From Halocafeteria seosinensis (lineage: Eukaryota > Sar > Bigyra > Bicosoecida): a stretch of DNA of 16,634 bases. Location of the stretch: contig LVLI01002828.1 in NCBI GenBank assembly GCA_001687465.1, forward strand, positions 1 to 16,634. Direction: 5' to 3'. The translations under genes and the position numbers were made by a program. Under the pieces are notes generated by a model. It made no database searches. It worked only from the letters and a program-made list of their open reading frames with translations, and was not told the DNA's origin. Shown in pieces: positions 9,331-16,634 of the stretch (positions are counted from its first letter, which is position 1; each line of letters opens with the position of its first letter).

Positions 9331-10890
9331 TCAAGTACCCGACGAAATACCTGCTTGGGTATCCTCTTTTGTTTCGCTCTTACTCCCCACACTTCGTCGA
9401 TGTACATCTTGAACAGACGCAGAGGTTATAGGGTTCTGTTCTTTGAATTCTGTGCTATCTAGTTCTTCCTGTTGTTTCATCAGGAGCTCCTTGGCTCTCT
9501 CATAGGCGGTCTTCATATTCTGGCGATCAGCTTCATCTACCGTCTTCATATCAAAGAACTGACCGACAGCAACCGTTCCTATGGTGTCCACTATCATCTG
9601 CAGTTGTCAGGATTCGGAGGATACCAGATCAGATACAAAGAACTATGCTGCTATCCTTATTACCACTCACCTTCACCACTCCGAAAATCGCTGCGGTTAC
9701 AGCAATGCTGACTATCGCTTCAAAAGCCCGAGGAGTCCCAACAAGACCAGCTGTATCAAAGGTAACAGATATTACCTGGGAGTAACGAGCATATGCTTTG
9801 TACTCGCCATTCACCCATTTTGCGAATGACTCCCTCCCGGCTCCCGTCCAAGTGTTCTTCGGGGATACAGCGTCAATCTTCAATTCCTTTCTAAAGTCGA
9901 AAGGAGAAGAACGGCGGAAATTCTCATACTTTAGCTCCTGCAACAATCATAAGAGTCATACAAAAAATCTTTGTAATGTGAACACGATGACAGACACGTC
10001 TTACAAGAGGAATGGATACACCTGGGATAATAGCAAGAACAATGGCAAGGACTATTGAGCGTTGTCAGCAGAGAAGTTCCAGTTAACGTAGAACGTACCT
10101 GTCATGCGATACAGAGGCCATTTTCTCCCGCTCGCAGGAGGCAAACCCCCACTATTTGCATTTCTTTCATCCAAATCAATTCCTGTAAGCTTAAGCAGTT
10201 CAGATACTTGGATTCTTATGGGACTACCCTCAGGAAATTCTCTCTTAGCACCCGTGGTTTCAGAACGTATCATAGCTTTTGTGTTCGTGCCACTTATTCC
10301 TATGGACGTAGAAAACGAGTGACTGAACGCCAATGTAAGTTTTTCTACCCCTGTAGGGGAAAGGTCGATAGTAGTTGGGACAGGAAAAAATTCGAGATAC
10401 GGTAAACTTAGGCCGTTCGTTTGCACATACCTGGAGCAAACGCATTGACTGCTTTATTGTTGTCGACGTTGACTTCTGGTTGATCTTGGTAATAAGTGAG
10501 GAATTGCACGGCTTCGCTGCTCAGCATAGTAACTTCTCCAATGAATAAGTTAAAGTCGCACGTGTTGTTCCAATACTGGAAGTTCTCACTATACACGTAT
10601 TCCGTCTCTGAGGAGTTGCAATACCAGGGAGCACTTCCGCGTTCCAGGAAGTCGCGATATCGGTCAACTCCCTCCACCCACGCATTGACAGAGACCTTGG
10701 GTGATTCCTTCTCCATATATGAGTGTGAAACTATCACGGTCCACACCAAGTACGCTGCGGCTCCAAGCAAGCAGATTTTATGCAAGAATCCCAACCGTGG
10801 ATCCTCAACTTCAAGGAGCCTATCCGAGCGATAGCTTGTGAGTTCATGCCAGGCATAGCCTGCCCATTTCCTCACGTTCAGGGCAGGCAT
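9331..10890 (-). CDS. P2X-B: P2X-like ligand-gated cation channel
   Basis: Exons are 10890-10431, 10350-10099, 10021-10005 (17 nt), 9937-9671 and 9597-9331, for 420 codons. Introns are 67-80 nt with phases 1, 1, 0, 0. P2X proteins form trimeric ATP-gated cation channels with two membrane helices per subunit. Here a cytosolic N-terminus (1-36) holds the family-like EVEDPRLGFLHK; TM1 is about 37-55 (LLGAAAYLVWTVIV). The ectodomain (56-310) includes VEKLTLAFSHSF (155-166), the VSELLKLTGIDLD segment and RMTGVSIPLELKYENF (235-250), a motif layout shared with protist P2X proteins. TM2 is about 312-344 (AIVSIAVTAAIFGVVKMIVDTIG), followed by QFFDMKTVD and a charged tail. The ectodomain has only two cysteines (91 and 111). 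The lysine-rich ATP-contact segment after TM1 reads VNAWVEG, so the ligand may differ. N-glycosylation sequons occur at NSS (92) and NNT (108). Confidence 0.85.
10005..10021 (-). other. 17-nt microexon of P2X-B
   Basis: On the minus strand the sequence runs TATTATCCCAG, then GTGTATCCATTCCTCTT, then GTAAGA. Including this exon completes the split Gly codon and adds VSIPL, and it also corrects the frame between exon 2 (ending in phase 1) and the next exon (starting in phase 0 at GAGCTAAAG). Skipping it would break the reading frame. P2X-A has an exon of identical length at the same place. Confidence 0.85.
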
Positions 10891-11366
10891 GTTCTTTCGT
10901 GAGTCGTTTGGCGGCCTATCTCTGCCTATGCACTCCGAATTTGCCTCTGGAAAGAGTGAGCAAGCAGGCCTTGTTCTAGGACGTGCCTTTCATACACGAG
11001 GCTCCGAATATCCAATACACCCTTGAAACGAACCTATCATGTATAGTGAGTGGAATGGGGCAAGTATTTCAAGTGTCAAAACTTGAGACAAACACTGGAT
11101 ATCAAGTTAGGTTCTTCGGAGCTTCTTCCCCAGTGTTGGCGACCTCGGGAGCTTCACACCGGAAAGCCTGTACCCAAGTTCAGGCTGGAACTCAAGGTCT
11201 CAAGCGCGGGAATCAACTCGAAAGGTCATGGTTACAAAATAAGGCAAGTATAATTCAGGCAAAATAGGAAGATGTCACCCCACACAGTTTCTGGGGCAAA
11301 GTATGCGGAAGCTGACTGGCTGCCAAAGTGTATGTATGCGCGAGATCGTCAACTAATATCACTTAC
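10891..11366. other. spacer between P2X-B and the P2X pseudogene
   Basis: These roughly 480 bp should include the P2X-B promoter. I looked for a relic of the final P2X exon (TM2 end and FYDMKTVD-type sequence) belonging to the pseudogene and could not find one. Plus-strand open frames at 10983-11267 and 11050-11253 overlap in different frames and look like chance. Confidence 0.45.
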
Positions 11367-12353
11367 TTTAACCACACTGAATATCGCAGCGCTAACTGCG
11401 AGGCTTACGATTGTTTCAAACGCATGAGGGATGCCAACAGCACCAGCAGTCTCAAAGCTGACAGAAACAACCCCCGGCAATCACTTGGAGGAAAAGAATC
11501 CTCGACCATTCCATTCCGCAAACGTTTCCTCTCCCGTCCCCATCCATGCATTCTTGGAAGCGGCTACTTCGACTTTCAGTCTTACGGTAATCAAAAAGGC
11601 TCGAAGTCCGGAAGTTTTCATGGGCTGATCCTGCTATGGCACTCAGGGTTGCAATTGAATGGGCCCGAATGGGGGATCCTATGTGACATAAATCTAGTGG
11701 CTACATACCAACTGTACCCTTTTGATGAAATAAACAAGTGAAATTTAGTCGTTTCTGAGTTGGTAATCATGCGCGTATAGTTGTACAATTGTAACTTACC
11801 TGTCATTCTGTTCAGCGTCCATTTCATGCTAGTTTCTGGAGTCCTTCCTCCGTTGTCTAAATTCCTTGGTTCAGATTCACACCAGCAAGCTGAAGCAGTT
11901 CAGAAATCTGAATCTTAATCGCTTTACTCCCCCTGGGACAGTATTTTCTTCTTTTCTTGAATAGATTGGAAAGTGGTCTCCACTTTGGTGCCTTCGATGC
12001 CTATCGACGTTGAGAAGGAGTGACTGAACACTGAGTACAGTTTCTCGACCTCTGTATAGAAGACGGGGAAGTTCAGTTTCAGTTAAACGAAACAGGTAAT
12101 AAATTTCAATTCAGAACAATTTACCAGGTAAGAAGGCGTTGATTGCGATTTCGTGTGGGTCAACTTCCGCTCTATCTTGATAATCGTGAAAACCGGTATC
12201 ACAAGTGTTGTTGAAGTATATGAAATTGCTGCTGTAGATGGTGTAGTCGGTAGATGATGAATTACAGTGCCACGGGAGAGTATCTGGATTCCGCTGAAAC
12301 TCGTCTAAGCGTTCCAGAAACAGCGAGACTTCCACGTTGAAGTTGCGTTTCAT
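11367..12353 (-). pseudogene. decayed third P2X-like copy (ψP2X-C)
   Basis: Three exon relics line up with the intact copies: about 12353-12125 (exon 1, 3' part), 12051-11800 (exon 2) and 11631-11367 (exon 4). The first still reads WHCNSSSTDY, FNNTC and AFLPG, but the TM1-coding part is absent and a block of about 20 residues between FNNTC and the YQD motif is missing. The second has exactly the 252 nt of its homologues, keeps the donor and the RMTG end, and reads VEKL..VFSHSFSTSIG, but it shifts frame twice with compensating offsets and meets stops in between. The third keeps ENF, SVSFETAGAVGIPHAFE and AAIFSVVK, with frame breaks and a stop after FFSSK. No microexon or final exon could be found. 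It lies between P2X-A and P2X-B, so it is a tandem duplicate that died. No functional product is expected. Confidence 0.85.
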
Positions 12354-12631
12354 TGCCTCTTACACGTGTATCCTGCCACTTTCAGACGACGGCGGTTCAG
12401 ACCACCTAAAGAAAACAGCATCTACATTCATTTTCGAGCAAGCCGAACTAAGAACGATTACATGTATGTTGCTATCTATCCAGAACGCGAACTTCACAAA
12501 ACTCAATGGAGTCGAGAAGTCGTCGAAACATCAGACCCTTGGTATAGTCCCGAACATGGTACATTCAGCTTTTCTACTGTTATACGACGTTTTATTTGGG
12601 GTGAATTCCTGAATTATATCTGAGTGTTGCG

Positions 12632-14245
12632 TCACTCTTCGCTTTGACTTTTATGTCGTCTTGTTGGTTTCTCGCTATCATTGTTAACTTCAGCAGTCTC
12701 GTGAAGAGGGTTTGCCTCTCGCAACTCAACTCCCCAATTCTCGACATCTTCCTTCCGTTTTGTTCCTTGGGTCTTACCATTTTCCTTCTCTTCATCAGAC
12801 CACGGGGAGCGCTGTTGTACCATCTCCAGATTTCGCCATTCATCATGGTCTACGGTCTTCATGTCATAAAATTCCTTCAATATGAACAGTGCCAGAACAT
12901 CCATGATGGTCTGAGAGTAACGAGTAACGTTTGTTAGAAGTCTTAGCGATTAGGGAGCGTGGGCTAGCGTTGCATTGTACTTACTTTCACCACTCCGAAT
13001 ATTGCAGCGCTTACGCCAATATTCAAGATTGCCTCGAAAGCATCGGGCACTCCAACTTCCCCAGCTGTTCGAAAACTCACAGATACCACTTGAGGATATC
13101 GTTCAAAAGGGGCGAACCTCTCTAATTCTGGGATCCATTTAGCAAAGACACGACGGCCTCGTCCCATCCAAACGTTATCAGGAGCAGTTACAAACGCGTT
13201 CAATCGGTTTGTGAAATCAAACGGTCTTTCAGATCTGAAATTCTTGTATACTAGTTCCTGCAAATTATGACGACAGTCTCAAGATTTATATCGAAGTGAG
13301 ACCGCACAATGGTGACAAGCAGTTCCACGTACCATTGGCAACGAAATACCTGCAAATGCAAGTTTGGACATCAAGACGTGAGGAGTAAAGACAATCCTAA
13401 CTTGCAAATATATTCTAACATACCTGTCATCCGATAAATTGGCCAATGCATCCCATCTGTCGGCGGAGCACCGCCGCTGTTGTCATTCCGATCATCGAGG
13501 GAAATGCCCGCCATATCCAATAGTTCTGATAACTGTATCCGCACTTCTTCACCTTTTTTGAAGCTTTTCGATTTACTTCCATCCTCCGAACTTATCTTCG
13601 TTTCTACGTTGGATCCCTCTACACCAATTGCAGTCGCGAAAGAGTGACTGAATACCAACTGGAGGTCTTCGATACCTGCCACCATGAGGAACCGAGAGGA
13701 CGAACCCAGTAAGTCATTGCGTACATACATAACAATGTATTGGCTTCTCACAAGCGTTTGAACTTACCTGGAATAAACGCATTGCGTTTGTACTCTCCGG
13801 CTATACTCGTTAGATTTCTGTCCTGGAAATACGACACGAATTCGATCGAGCTGCTATCTTCGATGGTGGTCTCGCCGATGAAGATGTCATACGCGCACGT
13901 GTTGTTCAAGTACTTGAAGTTGTCGCCGTAAATGTAGTTCGTGCTAGGATTATCACAGTACCACGGCGCATCTTCAGGATTCGCTTGGTAGCGGTGAAGC
14001 TTGTCTTCAAACTCCTGGTAGCTTTCCACCCAAGCATTCACCGAGACCGCCGGGGTTTCTGTTTTCATGTACGAGTGCGAGGACAGGATCGTGTAGACCA
14101 GATAGCATGCAGCGGCGACCAGGAAGGCCTTATGAAGGATCCCGACTCGAGCATCCTGCACTTCCACTTGTCTCCGCGTCCTGTAGGAAATCAGCTCCTT
14201 CCAGAGGTAGCTCCAGAGCTTTCCACCCGCCATCGTTGGTTCCAC
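12632..14245 (-). CDS. P2X-A: P2X-like ligand-gated cation channel
   Basis: Exons are 14245-13768, 13675-13424, 13349-13333 (17 nt), 13257-12985 and 12910-12632, for 432 codons. Introns are 74-92 nt with the same phases as P2X-B. The N-terminus carries VEVQDARVGILHK; TM1 is about 38-56 (FLVAAACYLVYTILS). The ectodomain includes WYC97, NNTC117, IEDLQLVFSHSF (161-172), LLDMAGISLDD and RMTGISLPMELVYKNF (241-256). TM2 is about 322-352 (AILNIGVSAAIFGVVKTIMDVLALFIL), then KEFYDMKTVD and a hydrophilic tail of about 70 residues. TM topology, motif order and overall length fit the P2X family. As in P2X-B, the post-TM1 segment is SVNAWVES, without the paired lysines that contact ATP phosphates in animal receptors. 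An in-frame ATG at residue 5 could be the true start. Trafficking to the plasma membrane or to an internal organelle such as a contractile vacuole cannot be decided. Confidence 0.86.
13333..13349 (-). other. 17-nt microexon of P2X-A
   Basis: On the minus strand the sequence runs CATTTGCAG, then GTATTTCGTTGCCAATG, then GTACGTGG. The exon completes Gly244 and encodes ISLPM, linking RMTG to ELVYKNF and moving the frame from phase 1 to phase 0. It is flanked by introns of 74 and 75 nt and sits exactly where the P2X-B microexon sits. Confidence 0.85.
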
Positions 14246-14323
14246 AGTCTTCCTTTCACGACTCCATGGACACTATAAGCTCGATGAGGAGGAGGAGAAG
14301 TCACCACTGGATCCACCGACGGA

Positions 14324-14986
14324 CTAGAAAGCACTGTGTGTAGCAGCTGGAGTCGAAAGAACAGAGCTTAGCTTTGTTCTGCAGCTTCGGTACACGCACG
14401 CAGCCGGGTTGCATGCACCACACACAGTATTGCGTTCGTTTTTCTGTTCGAGGGGAGGCGTGAGTGTCCAATATGAACCCTCTGAAATCAAATCCTTTAA
14501 AAAGACATAATGAATGGAAATAAATGGGAAGAAACAAAACCGGCGTACATTTGCGACCTCGTCTCGAAGTCGGCTGAGGTGATGCCATGGCATGATGGGT
14601 GCCGAACGGTAGGTCAAAATCAACCTGGGGCACATAAACTTTTCCGGGCGTAAAAATCCGAGACTATATGACTGATAGTATGGTAGTCTCTGTGGAGAGT
14701 TACGTGATGGAGACCCTGGGGCTAGCGGTGTTTCGAGAAACGAAAGAGAGTGTATGGGATTTGGAAGACTTTGACTCGGACTTTGGGGGGATAACGTGTT
14801 CTTTCGTTCTTGACAGTTGTCTTGCGTAGCAAGCTCGCACCCGAACAAAATCGAAACGGTTCTCCACAGTCTTGCGTTACCATGCCAGGCAAATAGCTCA
14901 GAGACGAATCTCGTCTCGTGGAATTCCACCAGCAAGGTCTGGAGAACAAGAAAGCGGTGAGAAAGCCCGGACCCCGAAGCTTCCAA
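14324..14986 (-). CDS. 220-codon open frame of unknown status
   Basis: This is the longest uninterrupted frame in the window, starting about 740 bp upstream of P2X-A on the same strand and ending about 80 bp before its start codon. The predicted protein has no membrane segment, repeat or motif that I recognise; its composition is mixed, with a Ser/Pro-rich middle (residues about 66-100). It has no paralogue upstream of P2X-B or the pseudogene, which suggests it did not duplicate with the channel genes. A frame of this size may arise by chance at this base composition, so it could equally be promoter and 5' untranslated sequence of P2X-A. Confidence 0.2.
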   Translation of the reverse strand: MEASGSGLSHRFLVLQTLLVEFHETRFVSELFAWHGNARLWRTVSILFGCELATQDNCQERKNTLSPQSPSQSLPNPIHSLSFLETPLAPGSPSRNSPQRLPYYQSYSLGFLRPEKFMCPRLILTYRSAPIMPWHHLSRLRDEVANVRRFCFFPFISIHYVFLKDLISEGSYWTLTPPLEQKNERNTVCGACNPAACVYRSCRTKLSSVLSTPAATHSAF

Positions 14987-15455
14987 AGTACATCAAAGAA
15001 GCCGCATGTTAGGGAGGCGCACGCAAGTTGTCGTCATTTAATGGAGCACAAGATTTAGGACGATAGTCATCGATAAACGGGCAGGGTCTAGAGGTTGTTA
15101 TACCTCGTACCGGTACTGTGTACAGTACTCTACAGTATTCCCCGAGGGTCAAGTGCCACGGAGAACTAAAGGATGACAAGGCACGATGGGCACTGTCTTC
15201 CTCAAAATCGCATATATTGAGCTAAGTAGTCTGTTTGTCGCACTTGGAGGAACATTTGAAGTGAATTATGTGCGCTATGGCAAGTGGTTGTGTCGGAAAT
15301 TCTTCTACAGTGCGGACAGGGATTTTTATGAACGTTTGTTGCTTGGATTGGAATACATAAGCGGGATACTGTACCGGCGGGTTTTCATCGGAGAGATAAA
15401 TCGAAGTGCAGAGTATATCGGCGGTTCTGCTATTGAAATTACTTACCAGGTAGTT

Positions 15456-15527
15456 TGCACACACACAAATGTGACAGATAGCCCACCGGCCGGGAAGTTG
15501 ACCGCATCCTCTTAACGAGGAGCGGTA
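15456..15527 (-). mobile_element. short SINE-like element, copy 2 (inverted)
   Basis: Read on the minus strand, this runs TACCGCTCCTCGTT, AAGAGGATGCGG, and on to GGTGGGCTATCTGTCACAT, ending in a TG tract. It aligns with 6033-6110 over about 67 bases with roughly nine mismatches by eye, and lacks the 11-base loop insert of that copy. The 5' part folds as CCGC-T-CCTC, loop GTTAA, GAGG-A-TGCGG. I see no clear target-site duplication here, so this copy is older or differently formed. It overlaps the end of a plus-strand open frame at 15186-15515, which weakens the case that that frame is a gene. Confidence 0.5.
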
Positions 15528-16223
15528 TGCGCCCGTGTTAAGCAGCGACGGGCCCGCTGTTCCTGCAGCCTTGCTGACATGCGCCGCTTAGTTTAGAGAA
15601 CCGGCTGGTAGTAAATGGATAGAAGATCCGCGGCTGTTGCCACAAAAGAACACTGAGAGACACGGGTGAGGGTATGGGAGCAAAGCCATTGGCACATAAT
15701 ACGAGAACGTCATTGCAGCACGCGTAATGACAAGTTGGTCTGGTCTGAGCTTCATCTCGTCGTACGGTGGCGGTAACTGAGGAATTTCAAGAATGCTTCG
15801 GCCACCGACGGCTACAGGTTGCGATATTTTACAAAACCAAAAATGCTTTGGTAAAAGTTCGCGGGCCATGGTTTGTTCGTTCCCCAAACAAACGGAAGTT
15901 TCGACAATTTACTGCAGTCAAATGAGGCCACTGTCAAGCTGACAGTGTCTTGTCAACTTCACACTGTCGCCGCATCGGTCGCACGTTTACACGAATACTC
16001 CAGTTTAACCAGTTTGTACAGCTGCTTTGCAGGACATGTGTGGGTTGACTTACGTTGTATGCACGGTGGTGTATAGGCAACCATGTAGTGGCACTCAATC
16101 GCCGTTTGGATGCCTGCAGAGTGGATGACATGGGGGAGAAGATGAACGGCTGCTGACGTCGCAACAAGACCCAAGCTCCTCTCTTCCAAGCACATTCCTC
16201 TTCTGATTGCCCAACTATTTACC

Positions 16224-16634
16224 ATGTCGGTCTCCTCCAGTCCTTCGGGTGTGGGCGGCAAGCCGGCGGAAACGGAGGACTCGAGCTCATGGCGGACTCG
16301 CTTGGAACGTACAGTGGATGAACGGCGAGAGCAACTAAAATATCAACGGTCGCTCACCGGTAAAATCAATGCCCTCAATGAACAACTAGAAAAATGGGAG
16401 CTACAAGAGGAGGCCAATAAAGATGTTTCCTCGGAGAATAAGAACGAAATCAACCTGCTGCTTCATAGCAAGAAAAAGAAAAACCATAAGCCTTCCCAGG
16501 ATGAGTCCGTCACTCGGCAGCTCAGGATGGAGCGAGAGCAGGAAGCCTCCTCTCAGACTCGAAATGCTCTTTCTACGATTCGCAAAGCTCTTTCGACGAC
16601 GGATGAACCTTGGAAATCGCTACAGGAAAAGTGG
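16224..16634 (+). CDS. 5' part of a gene for a charged, coiled-coil-like protein (partial)
   Basis: The ATG at 16224 has a favourable context (ACCATG) and opens a frame of 137 codons that runs off the window without a stop. Residues 1-24 are Ser/Gly/Glu-rich and likely disordered. Residues about 25-70 (TRLERTVDERREQLKYQR, then INALNEQLEKWELQEEA) are rich in Glu, Arg, Gln and Leu with heptad-like spacing, which predicts a coiled coil. A lysine cluster (KKKKNHK, about 86-92) could be a nuclear-localisation signal. A second charged helix (RQLRMEREQEA) and the string DEPWKSLQEKW follow. I do not recognise the family. It is transcribed away from the P2X array. A GGTAAA at about 16359 could serve as a donor, but the frame remains open through it, so I keep one exon. 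Confidence 0.72.
   Translation, partial: MSVSSSPSGVGGKPAETEDSSSWRTRLERTVDERREQLKYQRSLTGKINALNEQLEKWELQEEANKDVSSENKNEINLLLHSKKKKNHKPSQDESVTRQLRMEREQEASSQTRNALSTIRKALSTTDEPWKSLQEKW

Larger units (their letters stand above)
14246..16223. other. spacer between P2X-A and the right-hand gene
   Basis: This stretch of about 2 kb separates two divergently transcribed genes and should hold both promoters. It contains a long minus-strand open frame (14324-14986, listed separately), the second copy of the short repeat (15456-15527), and a perfect 7-bp inverted repeat, GTACTGT and ACAGTAC at 15113-15119 and 15122-15128. Another minus-strand frame of 99 codons at 15588-15887 begins MGNEQ and contains LPPPYDE, but nothing in it is diagnostic and no splice partners are evident. 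No RNA gene was recognised. Confidence 0.4.

Noticed and set aside
9331-9360. An extra intron at a CAG-GTATTT donor near the end of P2X-B.
   Set aside because: The existing frame reaches a stop shortly after, the C-terminal tail of P2X proteins is variable, and no following exon is evident.
15091-15128. Small inverted repeats (gaggt/acctc and GTACTGT/ACAGTAC).
   Set aside because: The stems are five to seven base pairs, which is common by chance, and they have no associated feature. They are noted only in the spacer entry.
15186-15515. A 109-codon plus-strand open frame with a FIGEI string recalling P2X exon 1 (FIGET or FIGEV).
   Set aside because: The similarity is confined to a few residues, there is no matching splice pattern, and the frame runs into the short repeat copy at 15456-15527.
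15588-15887. A 99-codon minus-strand frame starting MGNEQ (possible myristoylation) with LPPPYDE.
   Set aside because: A Gly2 and a short proline motif are not enough; there is no domain, paralogue or splice evidence.
1-16634. A prokaryotic operon, CRISPR array, rRNA or tRNA interpretation.
   Set aside because: Genes are interrupted by short GT-AG introns, there are no regularly spaced repeats, and I found no tRNA or rRNA-like sequence.

Overview
The window looks like nuclear DNA of an intron-rich, compact-genome eukaryote, probably a protist or alga. The evidence is that its real genes are split by many short GT-AG introns (about 59-97 nt), and they only become readable once exons are joined across frames. 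Splice sites were read by eye and then cross-checked between paralogues, which agree in exon length and phase. The species cannot be named from the sequence. The P2X-type channels are of the cysteine-poor kind seen outside animals, which argues against an animal genome.

Layout, left to right. (1) 1-275: probable 3' end of a plus-strand gene entering from the left. (2) 1854-8322: a minus-strand tandem array of three ankyrin-repeat genes, in transcription order ANK-D (8322-7033), ANK-E (5160-4080) and ANK-F (3113-1854). They share an exon plan in which single 34-codon, phase-0 exons each encode one ankyrin repeat and one 306-nt exon encodes three. All three proteins end in a four-residue CaaX-like sequence (CIIS, CIIS, CRIC), which suggests prenylation and membrane tethering. 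(3) 9331-14245: a minus-strand tandem array of P2X-like (ATP-gated cation channel family) genes. P2X-A (14245-12632) and P2X-B (10890-9331) are intact five-exon genes that each contain a 17-nt microexon. Between them lies a decayed third copy (about 12353-11367) that has lost the TM1 end and the TM2 end and carries frameshifts. (4) 16224-end: the first 137 codons of a plus-strand gene for a charged, probably coiled-coil protein of unknown function.

The gaps between genes are mostly featureless, with two exceptions. A diverged duplicated segment occurs at about 5505-5900 and 6600-6945. A tiny repeat element of about 78 bp at 6033-6110 is flanked by a perfect 10-bp direct repeat and has a second, inverted copy at 15456-15527.

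How the genes may work together is inference: two expanded families sit side by side in one orientation, one encoding plasma- or vacuole-membrane ligand-gated channels and the other ankyrin adaptors predicted to be lipid-anchored. That would fit a membrane signalling module, but nothing in the sequence proves the link.
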